DNA of 64,000 nucleotides from Saccopteryx bilineata. Taxonomy: Eukaryota > Chordata > Mammalia > Chiroptera > Emballonuridae. The stretch is from assembly GCF_036850765.1 (NCBI RefSeq), contig NC_089490.1, positions 275,046,482 to 275,110,481 on the forward strand, given 5' to 3'. Positions 12,170 through 22,660 of the stretch are shown here, one piece after another; the first letter of the stretch is position 1, and each line of letters starts with the position of its first letter. The notes below the pieces were generated by a model. The model saw only the letters and a program-made list of their open reading frames with translations. It was not told where the DNA came from and did not search any database. The position numbers and the translations under genes were made by a program.

Positions 12170-13757
12170 GAAATAAACCACAACTAAGGAGAAAAGTCAT
12201 AGAAAACATGAGTAATGAAAGGAACAAAATAAATTTTAAAGCAAGAGAGAAAATAAAAAGAAAAAGGCTATAATAAATGTCTTTACAAACAAAATTATAC
12301 TTCCTCATCCATTAACAAGAATCAGATACCACAAAAAAAAGGAAAGGAAAAAACAGAAAACAGGAAGAGGCTTTTGAAAAGTAAATATTTACAGAGAAAT
12401 ATCAGTTCAGTCAGAGATTATGAGACAAGGTATGGAACAACCGTCTGCAAGCAGGAAAAAAATGACAAAAAAGATAGAAATGGATGAGTAAACGAAAAAT
12501 GAAGGTTGGTACCAGAGTCCAACATGTGATTGCTAAGAATTTTAATAAAACAAAGAGAAAACAAAATAGAAAAAAAATTGTCATAAATGAAAGCTGCCCA
12601 TAATTTTTAAAGAGTCTCCTGTGAGCCCAGCAAATTAAATAAGAAAAGATTCATGAAAAAAGAAACTTAATTTCTGCAGGGAATAAAAGGAAGATCTGAA
12701 AAACATATAAATCAGAAACTTATAAAGAAATTAGCTCATAGTTAAAAGGTAAGGAATTAAAAAATAAAAACAGCTTCACATTTCTCTACATTAACATTGG
12801 AATCTTGAAGATAATTTAGTAGTACCTTCAAAATCCAGTGGGAATTGATTTTCAACCTAAAGCTTTATACTCAGCCAAATGACTAATTAAGTTTGAGGGC
12901 CAGATGCATTCTTCTGATACTCACAAGAAGTAAATAAATCGCAAAGACACATGCCTTAGAAAGCTACTGAAGTTTTAGTTTAACAGAAAAAGGAGGTAAA
13001 TACGGACCAGTATTAGGGTGACCAATGAGGGCTTTGGGTACACAGGGCAGCATGCTGACACTGTCAGTCATGAAAGGGCCAGGTTTGCATTTGATCAACT
13101 CTGGAAGGAGCACCTCACTCACCACATCTTATTACCTGCCCAACAGGAGTCAAAATACTGAAAATTCGAATCTAGAACTCCAGGCTCTTCTACAGCAGGG
13201 CATGCTGAAGAGAAATGCCAAGGTTGGAGGGCTGCCACAGAGCAGGAAAGGAAGAATAAACTCATTTTTTGTGAATACAGAAATTAACATCTTATCATTA
13301 AAAAAAACTTTAAAAGTGGTAGTTTTGTGTAAAAAAAAAGATAGAAAATGACAGGAGAGAGTCTAGGTGTTGTGTTTTTCTATAAGCTTTTTTGTTAACT
13401 ATCTAGTTATATGTACACTTTTTATGTTGGTAGAAAAGAAAACATAATTTTAAGTGAATTTAGAAAAATGATATTTCAATATAACTTGCCACATTAATAG
13501 ATTAAAGGAGAAATAAATCATCTCTTCTCAATAGACACAGGGTAAAGATTTCATAAAAGTCAGTAACTGTTCATCATTAAATGAAACTGGACAGACCAGG
13601 GATGGAGGGGCTCTCCCGTGGCATGGTGGAGTAGCTACTAAAATCCTAAATCAAACATCATATTTCATGGTGGAGTATAGAAGCATTCTAATTAAAATCA
13701 CAAATATCATAAGGTTGCTAGTCCCACACCAGTATTCAAGAGAGCACTAGCTATTTT

Positions 13758-14455
13758 TTTTATCTTTCTAAAATTTAATTTATTGTGTTTACATAGATTC
13801 TAGTGTCTCTCTGAATGCATCCCCCTTCCCCATATTGCCCTCAACATCTCCCATACCCCCCTCCTAACAGCTCCCTCCCCCTTCCCTTAGGGTTTAATTC
13901 TATTCCTCAGTTCACATTGCTCCTTGGATTCTTCAGATAAGTGAGGTCATATAATATTTTTCTTTCTCTTCCTGGCTTATTTCACTTAACATAATAGTTT
14001 CCAGGTCTATCCTCGTTGTTGCAAAAGATAATATTTCCTTCTTTTTCATGGCCCCATAGTATTTCATTGTATATATGTACCAAAGCTTTTTAATCCACTT
14101 GTCCACTGACAGACACTTGGGCTGTTTCTAGATCTTTGCTGTTGTGAACAATGCTGCCACAAACATGGGGTGCATTTCTTTTTTTGAATCAGTAATATGG
14201 TGTTCTTGGGATATATTCCTAAAAGTGAGATGGCTGGGTCAAAAGGCAGTTCCATTAGAGAAATGCAAATTAAAACCACAGTAAGATACCACCTCACACC
14301 AGTCAGAATGGCGCTCATCAACAAAACAACACAGAATAAGTGCTGGCGAGGATGTGGAGAAAGGGGAACCCTCCTGCACTGCTGGTGGGAATGCAGACTG
14401 GTACAGCCACTGTAGAAAACAGTATGAAGATTCCTCAAAAAATTAAAAATGGAAC
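13758..14455 (-). mobile_element. 5'-truncated LINE-1 with twin-priming inversion
   Basis: About 0.7 kb of L1 3' end. From 13758 to about 14253 it reads antisense (T-rich tail, C-rich 3' UTR, then the end of ORF2). From 14254 to 14455 the same element reads in sense orientation (attagagaaatgcaaattaaaacc onward, ending aaaatggaac). In L1 these two segments are adjacent, so the 5' part has been inverted. Perfect 15-bp duplications agcactagctatttt at 13743-13757 and 14456-14470 enclose both parts, so this was one event. Open frames in it are ORF2 fragments. Confidence 0.93.
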
Positions 14456-15620
14456 AGCACTAGCTATTTTAATGGAAAACAGTAAGAAAAGAAAGCACTT
14501 AAGATGAATGGAATAGGAGACAATATTGTCACAATGTGAAGATTATAAGGTTGTTTACACAGGAAAACTCAGAAAATCAATGGGCAAATTATTAGCACCA
14601 ATGAAAAATTGCATAAGAGTGATGAATACTAACTATTATTCAAAAAGATCAATAAAAATCAAAACTACATATTGAGATGAAAATAAACCTAACAAAAATG
14701 TATAAGCCTATTAATTATAGGGAACAACCTTGAAAGACAGGAGATACAATGACATGCAGAGTTAGCTGGTCCAGTCATAGACGAGAAGATGCAGGATGGT
14801 CAACATGTCAGTGCTTCTCAAACTTGCCTGCAAACTTAAGACAACTGCAATCAAATACACTGCAGGAGTATTTTTGTGAAAGCTTACAAATTAATTCAGA
14901 ACTCTGTATGAAAAATTAAAGGTGCATGAATAGGTAAAGAGGCCTTTGAAGAATCAGAGCTGGGAGAGGAAGTGTGGGGTCGATGAGAAGACCAGCTGTA
15001 CAGAGGAGTAAGAAATCCATGGTGGCGGTAGAGGAGTGAACAGCATGGATGCCTATGGTGGACCCACATGCAGAGTGGAATGTAATGTGTGAGGGGCTGG
15101 GCATCACAGCCAGCGAGAAAAACACAGTGTCAGTGAGTAGAATTAAGACCGTTATCTGTTCTTTCGGAGAAATAAAGTAAAATAAAATTAGATTCCAATT
15201 TACACAATACACAGAAGTAACTCCAATTGGATTAAGAAACTCGGTGTGAAGAAGAACTCTGAGAAGACCCTCCAGTTTCCTGGCTATAGTTTGTTCTGAT
15301 TATTTAAACAACACAAAATCCACTGCATGCAATGCAAAATGTAAGTAAATTTGATTATTTCACATTATAAAACTCTGGTATCTCAAAAGACATAGAAAAT
15401 TTTTCAAATATATGCAGCAGTCTGGGAGTGGATAATTTCACTGTATATAATGAGCAAGAGATAAGTAGGCATGATAAAAGAAGAGCCTTTAGAAATCAAT
15501 AAGAAAGTTTATAAGCAATAATCAGAAAGTCAACTTTAGATGAAATGTGACTATAACCTGTAAAATTATGCTTAACCTCATTAATAACCAAAGAAATGCA
15601 CATTAAAAGAACAAAGAAAT

Positions 15621-15623
<3 letters not shown>

Positions 15624-15660
<37 letters not shown>

Positions 15661-16030
15661 GAGAGACAGAGACAGAGAAAGACAGAGAGAGGGACAGACA
15701 GGTAGCAAGGGAGAGAGATGAGAAGCATCAATTCTTTGCTGCAACACCTTAGTTAATTCACTGATTGCTTTCTCATATGCGCCTTTACCAGGGGCTACAG
15801 CAGAGCCAGTAACTCTTTGCTCAAGCCAGTGACCTTGGGATCAAGCCAATGACATTGGGCTTCAAGCCAGCAACCTTTGGGCTAAAGCCAGAGACCATGG
15901 GGTCATGTCTATGATCCCATGCTCAAGCCAGCGACCCTGCCTTTAAGCTGGTGAGCCCTCAGGGTTTCAAACCTGGGTCCTCTGCATCCCAGGCCAATGC
16001 TCTATCCACTGCACCACTGCCTGGTCAGGC
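15624..16030 (-). mobile_element. tRNA-derived SINE, type B, antisense
   Basis: Full-length minus-strand copy. The T tail at 15624-15655 is followed by a gagagacagagacagag tract, the complement of the body with its repeated gcttgag/ctcaagcc units, and the tRNA-like head ending tgcctggtcaggc at about 16030. The duplication aagaaattct lies at 15614-15623 and 16031-16040. An extra set of caagcca units makes it longer than the other type B copies. Confidence 0.94.
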
Positions 16031-16157
16031 AAGAAATTCTATTTTTATAAAAGAGCAATAATCAGAAAGTAAAAGTAGATGTAGTGATGTGTTAGCAAGA
16101 CAGCATATATAGCAAATATATACAGACAACAAGGTAGCAATAGCCAGAAGAAAAGGA

Positions 16158-16535
16158 GGGCCCTGAATGGTTGGCTCAGCAGTGGAGCATCAGCCTGGCA
16201 TACAGAAGTCCTAGGTTGGATTCCAGGTCAGAGCACACTGGCTGCTTTCCATCCTCCCCTCCCCCTTCTCTCTATCTCTCTCTTTTTATCCTGCAGCTGT
16301 GGCTCTAAGGATTCAAGCAAGTTGGCCCAGGTGCTGAGGATGGCTCCATGGCCTCCCCTTAGGTGCTAAATTTTAGCTCAGTTGCTGAGCAATGGAGCAG
16401 CAGCTCCAGATGAGCAGAGCATTATCCTGTAGGGGGCTTCCCAGGTGGATCCTGGTCTAAGCTCATGTGGGAGTCTGTCTCTGCCTCCCCACTTCTCACT
16501 TAATTTAAAAAAAAAGAAAAGAAAGGGGGAATGGA
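16158..16535 (+). mobile_element. tRNA-derived SINE, type A, sense, diverged
   Basis: Starts ccctgaatggttggctcagc, with box-B-like ggttggattcc at about 16214. The body includes ggtgctgaggatggctccatgg, and the 3' end runs into A-rich sequence at 16504-16525. Imperfect flanking repeats (agaaaaggaggg before, agaaaagaaagggg after) may be the target-site duplication. It is more diverged than the copies at 19.2 and 31.1 kb. Confidence 0.85.
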
Positions 16536-17090
16536 GGTAAGGGGAAGGAAAAATAAGGGTAGAAAGAGACTTTGCGTGGGGCACAGGGAACGTGATGTGG
16601 TGTGTAGAGGTTATTATATTTAGTGAGACACTTGAAACCATGTCAACACAGTAAAAAAAATCATTGTTCTGTTATGGCTTTCTCTGCTTTGCCCATGGGG
16701 TCCTGCTATTGCAGAGATAGTCTCTTAGCATCTGGAGCAGGGTAGGGGGAATGTGCATATCCTGAGAGCCAGTAATTTTACTTCTGGAAATGTGACCTAG
16801 ATGAATTATTTCCCTTGTACACCAGGAGATATGCAGAAGAGTGTTTATTGCAGCAAGCTTTGTAACACTGAAAGATTGGAGACAATTCACATGTCTATCA
16901 GTAGCAGATAGGATAAATAATATGGACCAGTTTTGCTGCACAAACCAATTCACTGCATTTATTTTTCCATATCAGTGCAGACATATTAAAAACAAAATAA
17001 AGTTTGATAAAGCAAAACAGACATCAGCAAGCTCAGTGTCACATTCTCACATATTAATAGTACACACAAACAGTATGTAATTTTAGAAAA

Positions 17091-18564
17091 GCAATATATT
17101 GTCTATACATACAAAATCAGATTAGTATACCTTTTTCCTTCTAATAATGTTGAAGATGTTGAACACAGATGTTGAAGTACACAGAACTCCTGCTGGTGAG
17201 GACTAACTGGATTAAACTATATCTTTAATATTTCATGACATTAAATAGACTATAATCATGTTTACAAACATCAGCTGTTAATTATAAATGGAAGAGTCTT
17301 GGTAGTTACCTCTATTTTTTAATTTTAAAAATAAACTTAATTTATAAAAAGCCCTATAATAAGCAAAACAAGGTCACATTGGTGTGGCTCGACTGAGCCT
17401 GTCTTTTGATCCAATGTCTGCATTCACTAGGCTTTTATGGTTTTGATCTTTGAGTCATCTTTAATAAAACTTCAAAGTTGTGCAAAGCCATTTAAACTAT
17501 TCAGCGGGCCTCTGAGAAAGGCAAACTGAACTGGCGTCCCGGAGCTTTAAACTGTGTTTGGCTTTGATAATATCTCATTTTCAGATGACTCCTTTCATCC
17601 CCAGAATATTAAGCTCTCAGACACATTAGCTCAAGGGTCTCCACAGTCTCCCTGCGATGTGGGGTATTGGCTGTGTTATTTAGGAAAATCCAACTAGTGA
17701 TAAATTTAGATGCTACAAGTCAGAAAAAAGCAGGATCAAAGTGCCAGTTTCATGACATCCGGAAGATAAAGCCCTGTAATTTGGTTAATCCTCCTGCCTT
17801 CATTCATAAGTTCATGATATCTTCCTCACTGTGCATACCTAATTTCCCAATTCATGGTTCCATGCTTATTTCTTACAGCTCTTTGCCCTTAATTACTTTT
17901 AATGCTTTTCAGGAGAAGCTATCTAAAATCTCTCCTAAGTTTCAATATATGTCATCACTGTTCCATCAGCATAGCAACGTCATATGTTCACTTCTCTATC
18001 TCCGACCCTCATCCCTTCTTTTGATCTACCATTAAATTTCCCTGAAATTGTAACAGCTCTTTCCTTTTGTAATGCAGGTGCATGGCAATCTGTTGTAACT
18101 TTTGGTAGGTTGCATAGAGACATATAAGATCTTTTGCCCAGATGACTGTTCATGTGTCTGGAAATTGGGAGGGAATAAAGCAATGATTTGCCATGCAAAT
18201 TTGCTGCACAGAGGGTTGGAATGCATTGGATAATACACCATCTTTCTGTTCACTCTGAAGACAGTGGATTTGGGTAAAACAAGTTCTCAAGTCTTGTCCC
18301 CTGGACATATTCCTCTCCTGCATTACCTGAGAGCTCCATTTTTCCACTTCCATTTAAAAATGGAAAATGTTTATAGGCTCCATGTTAAGAATGAGGAATG
18401 AATGAAGAAGAAACAGGACACAGACGAAAATGTTTGGAAGATATATGAAACATGCTTGCACATGTATATACCTGCAATGCTCTCCCTTTTGAACTGTTTC
18501 CTTTTGGCTGAAGGAGAGTGAAGCTGTTCCTTGGCCATATATTCTTGTTCTTTGATTACTTAAA
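17091..18564. other. unique intergenic sequence with candidate conserved element
   Basis: No repeat or gene recognised. About 17390-17640 is a complex, non-repetitive stretch containing several CpG (for example gaactggcgtcccggagc) in AT-rich surroundings. It might be a conserved non-coding element, but this is a guess from composition. Open frames at 17667-18035 (+) and 17980-18353 (-) have no domain. Confidence 0.35.
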
Positions 18565-18576
18565 GGGCATGTGTCA

Positions 18577-18940
18577 GCCCTGGCTGGCTACTCAGTGGTA
18601 GAGCATTGGCCCTGTGTGTGGATGTCCTAGGTTCGATTCCCTGTCAGGAAGCAGATGAGAAGCGCTCATCTGCTTCTCCACCCTTTCCCCTCTCCTTTCT
18701 CTATATCTCTCTCTTCCCCTCCTGCAGCAAAGGCTCGATTGGAGCAAAGTTGACCTGGGTACTGAAGATGGCTCCACAGCCTCTGCCTCAGGCACTAGAA
18801 AGGCTCCAGTTACAATGGAGCAATGCCCCAGATGGGCAGAGTATTGCCCCCTGGTAGGCATTATGGGTGGATCCTGGTCAGGTGCCTGCAGGAGTCTGTC
18901 TCTCTAACTCTCCACTTCTAACTTCAGAAAAAAGAAAAAG
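18577..18940 (+). mobile_element. tRNA-derived SINE, type A, sense
   Basis: Begins gccctggctggctactcagtg, with box B ggttcgattcc at about 18631-18641 and the standard body. It ends with ttcagaaaaaagaaaaag. Near-identical flanks gggcatgtgtca (18565-18576) and gggccatgtgtca (18940-18952) form the target-site duplication with one extra base. Open frames on both strands here are artefacts. Confidence 0.92.
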
Positions 18941-18978
18941 GGCCATGTGTCATCTCAGAGAATCACAGTCCACTAAGA

Positions 18979-19539
18979 CAGTGGTCTCCAACCTTTTTTG
19001 GGCCATGGACTGGTTTAATGTCAGAAAATATTTTCAAGGACTGGCCTTTAGGGTGGGACAGATAAATGTATCACATGACCAAGACAAGCATCAAGAGTGA
19101 GTCTTAGACAATGTAACAGAGGGAATCTGATCATTTTTTAAAAAGAAAACATAAGCCCTGGCCGGTTGGCTCAGCGGTAGAGCATCGGCCTAGCATGCGG
19201 AGGACCCAGGTTCGATTCCCGGCCAGGGCACACAGGAGAAGCGCCCATTTGCTTCTCCACCCCTCCGCCACGCTTTCCCTCTCTGTCTCTCTCTTCCCCT
19301 CCCGCAGCCAAGGCTCCATTGGAGCAAAGATGGCCCGGGCGCTGGGGATGGCTCTGTGGCCTCTGCCCCAGGCGCTAGAGTGGCTCTGGTCGCAGCATGG
19401 CGACGCCCAGGATGGGCAGAGCATCGCCCCCTGGTGGGCAGAGCGTCGCCCCTGGTGGGCGTGCCGGGTGGATCCCGGTTGGGCGCATGCGGGAGTCTGT
19501 CTGACTGTCTCTCCCTGTTTCCAGCTTCGGAAAAATGAA

Positions 19540-19584
<45 letters not shown>

Positions 19585-19712
19585 AAAACATCATTCAGAT
19601 TTAAATATAAATAAAACAGAAATATGTAAGTTATTTATTCTTTCTCTGCGGACTGGTACCAAATGGCCCACAGACTGGAACCGGTCCGCGGCCTGGGGGT
19701 TGGGGACCACTG
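18979..19712 (-). mobile_element. non-autonomous hAT transposon, interrupted by a SINE
   Basis: A short cut-and-paste DNA element with ends CAGTGGTCTCCAACC (left) and GGTTGGGGACCACTG (right, ending 19712). An exact 8-bp duplication cactaaga flanks it (18971-18978, 19713-19720); 8-bp duplications are the hallmark of the hAT superfamily. Without the SINE at 19153-19584 it is about 300 bp, matching the copy at 28.3 kb in reverse orientation. It encodes no transposase, so it depended on one made elsewhere. Orientation is given relative to the 28.3 kb copy, taken as +. Confidence 0.93.
19153..19584 (+). mobile_element. tRNA-derived SINE, type A, young, inside hAT element
   Basis: One of the best-preserved type A copies. 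The head contains box A tggctcagcggtag and box B ggttcgattcc (19209-19219), both internal RNA polymerase III promoter elements. The body carries gcctctgccccaggcgctag and repeated 'gggcagagc(g/a)tcgccccctgg' units. The tail is (AAAT)n, 19541-19584. The flanking aaaacat copies (about 19146-19152 and 19585-19591) duplicate hAT sequence; the 28.3 kb hAT copy shows the unoccupied site. CpG sites are largely retained, which fits recent insertion. Confidence 0.95.
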
Positions 19713-19720
19713 CACTAAGA

Positions 19721-22289
19721 TATGGCTTGGTCAGTTTTATCCACTGGCATGTATTAGACAAACAGTGATCCTTTATAAATATTTGGTGAATGAGGGATTG
19801 AAGGGGCCAAAACACTTCTATGGCTATGTTTTCTTCAACTTTCCAGTCATTTTTTGCAGAAGATGTGTGTGTGTGCTTTTGTATGTTTTGTTTTCAGTGA
19901 TTCAGTGATACACTTTGACAGGCAAACTCCTCACTTTGACAGTTGACCTTTTAATGGTCTCTAGACCAGTTTACATATATGCAACTATGTATAAACTGAG
20001 CACAACTCTAAACAAAACCTAACTAAACAATTCTGGACCTGGAGAACCATTTGCATGTGAATTTGAGCAGCCAGTCAGTCACCCTAGAGATTAACAAGTG
20101 CCGCTCTCTTGCTCAGCATCACTGGCACAGCTTGGGAGGCCTGAGTGAAATGAGCTCTGAGGAAGCCTATTCAATCCATCAAGTCCATAACTATACCAGA
20201 GTAGAGCTGAGGGATGCCGGGATAACAAACAACTCAGCCTGGTTTTTGTCAACATCATGCACATTAGCAGACGATCCTGGAGTACTGAGCATTTGTATGT
20301 CTCCCGTATGTGTTCTTCCCATGCCTTGAACCCTCCCTGTGCTACAAAAGAGTTGCAAAGTTGAGCATGTGGTATCTGCTCAATGGTCTGTGCTTATGCA
20401 TGAGCAGCCTGAGTAAACACGCAAAGGCTGTCCTAAATCCCTCCTGTTTGTGAATTAGGAAGTGCAGTGCACCATAGATCAGCCCTCGCATGGGGAATTG
20501 TGCTCAGGTATTTTCCACACTGCATGTGTCTTCATGGCTTGAGGGCCAGACCTCTGTGAGTCCAAAGGTTAATTGATTTTTGATGTTACCGAGATGTGTC
20601 TTCATTCAATACACTCCCTTTGGAGGTGAACACCCCTAATAAAAATAGACATGTCTTCTAGCCATTCTTTAGACATAAAGGATATAAACTAGAAAACACA
20701 AAGGGATGACCACTTGAACCCAATGATTCCAAAATGCCATGTGTTCATTTCTGTTTTCATGCTAGTAGGCAGTAGACAAACAGGTGGGCACACCAGGTTG
20801 GGCAGCTCAGAGATTTGGTCACAGACACCAACCACAAAGAGAAAGCATTCAAACCCAACCCTCAGTCACTGGGTTCCCAGGGTAGGGCTTCTGAGGTCAC
20901 TGCCAGGAGTGACTGGATTTGTGGGCCTTCCAAACCACTTCTGCCCTAAGAGGCAGGTCAACTCCAACAAAGGGGGAACTGAGAATTTACTGATCTGGCT
21001 GTGTCCAAGGACACTATTAGAACTCAGTGTGTACATGTGTGTGTGAGGGAGAAAAGCAAAGCTGAGTTTGGTAGGTGATATACTCATTGATTTAATGAAT
21101 CAAGGAATCTGGAAAGAATCTGGGGGTTATTAAATACAACTAAATGTCAGGACTTTTAAATATTCTGAGGGACAAATCATTTTCCATAACTCCATGCTGA
21201 GTGTTTTCCAAGCCCTCCTTCATTTCACTATCACAGTGACCCTGTGAGAAAGCACACAGTCAGGACAGGGCAGTTGGCTAAGGTGACAAACAGCACCAAA
21301 CCTCAGTTTACCTCTTGCTCCTCCTGGTTAGTGTCCACAAGGGTTCCATTCAGCTCATCACAGCTTCCTCCATGTGTGAGACTGAGGTCCACAGCTGCTC
21401 TGATATTCGGTGCTTCTATCTGGACGTTTTCCTGATCACTGTAACAAGGAGATAACATGGCAAACCACAAAATAGCCTTTAATTGCTTCTCAAGAATGAC
21501 ACACTGCATTGGCCAAAATAAACTCGTGGGCGTTCTTTCACTCTGTAGGGGAGCAGAAGGAAAGCCTGGGAAAAGCAGGTAAAGGGTCCCAGGGACATGG
21601 ACTACCTCTGCTTTCTAGGGAAGTCGAACCTTTCCTATTGTGCCCAGACACTGACGTATGCCCAGGTTTCTAAAACACATCTTTCTGACCCAGGACTCTG
21701 CTCCTTCCACATCACACATGAACGCCACTCGGCAAACTTGACCTAGCAGCAGGTGGCACAGCTGTCGCCCCTTCCTTTCTTAAACATTGTCTCCTTCTGG
21801 TCCCCAGAACTCTGCTTTCTCTTGGTCTTCCCTTCCTTCTCAGGGTTCTTTGCTGGTTCTTCCTTGCTCCCTCCAATTTTAAGTATTTGTGTTCCCCACA
21901 TCTTGGAACTCTTCTTTATTCTTGTTTATCACATCAGCTTTCTAGACTTAACATCCCTACACAGAAAACTCCATGGATGTTTGCCTCTAACTCAGAACAC
22001 CATTTTTTATGCCAATAATCAACTGAAAATTGTGTCTGTGACCATCTTTCTTGAATTTCGCTAGGCAACTTGGCATGGACAATACCAATCACTGACCTTC
22101 ATTGCTTCCTGTCTCCATCCAGCTTCCACTGCTACCATCCCTGCCTCGATCAATGGCAATGGTGGAAGTTACTTAACTCAAACATTTTGGAGTCAACTTT
22201 GGCTTTTCTCTCTCCCCATATTTAATCTAGAAAAATCTTGTGAACTTCATAATATTTTCTCCCCTGCCACTTTGGACTTAGTCTCTGTC
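19721..22289. other. unique intergenic sequence
   Basis: No gene recognised. About 20040-20330 is a complex low-repeat stretch with an octamer-like atttgcat and an open frame of 92 codons (20051-20329) that has no domain. About 21240-21540 has the look of an old interspersed repeat, ending 'cattggccaaaataaactcg', but I cannot assign it. About 21750-22290 is pyrimidine-rich. Confidence 0.3.
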
Positions 22290-22660
22290 ATCTGAGTTAT
22301 TGTAAGAGTTTCTTCACTTGCTTCCTGCTTTTACTTTTCTTGTCACCCTGTATTCTAGAATCTCTATTATTTTCACAGTAGCCCGAGGGATCCTTTACAA
22401 ACATATATCATAGCCTATAACTCTCTAGATAAATGTTCTAATAATTTTCATCTAGAGCACAGTAATTCCACACTTTTGTAATTTCCATTAAGATATATAA
22501 CTTTATCCTCACTCTCTTTACTTCTCAGATGTTATTTTTACTTCTTTATCCCTTGTTCCTAGTGTTCCATCCACAGTTTCCTCTTGTTCTTGCATGGACA
22601 TGCCAGACATGTTCCTACCCATAGCTTTTGCTCCTGGATCTTCTGATTGGCATATCCCTC
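22290..22660 (+). repeat. L2 LINE 3' remnant, part 1
   Basis: Diverged L2 3' sequence: tcttcacttgcttcctgc, ttttcacagtagcccgaggg(atcc), then 'cttgttcctagtgttccatc' further along. These match the order of phrases in the L2 3' region. It stops where antisense L1 begins, and L2 seems to resume at about 24760. Confidence 0.5.

Larger units (their letters stand above)
12170..17090 (+). mobile_element. old LINE-1 (L1M or HAL1-like), + strand, split by three insertions
   Basis: Strongly diverged L1. The ORF1 C-terminal/spacer region is seen at about 12760-12980, in sequence equivalent to 'caacctaaagctttatactc agcc'. ORF2 RT-like sequence lies at about 13500-13760 (cattaatagattaaaggag, then a 'caatagacacagggtaaaga' phrase) and continues after each insertion: 14471-15613, 16041-16157 and 16690-17080. 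The last part holds the typical L1 3' ORF2 phrases cagtaattttacttctgg and agattggagacaattcacatg. The later insertions are an inverted L1 tail (13758-14455), a type B SINE (15624-16030) and a type A SINE (16158-16535). Boundaries are approximate; it may be two old copies rather than one. Confidence 0.6.

Noticed and set aside
19153..19230. tRNA gene
   Set aside because: Box A and box B are present but belong to the SINE head: the full SINE body and tail follow, and similar heads occur at many sites here.
19131..19594. Overlapping frames of 97-134 codons near 19.2-19.6 kb
   Set aside because: Same SINE artefact.
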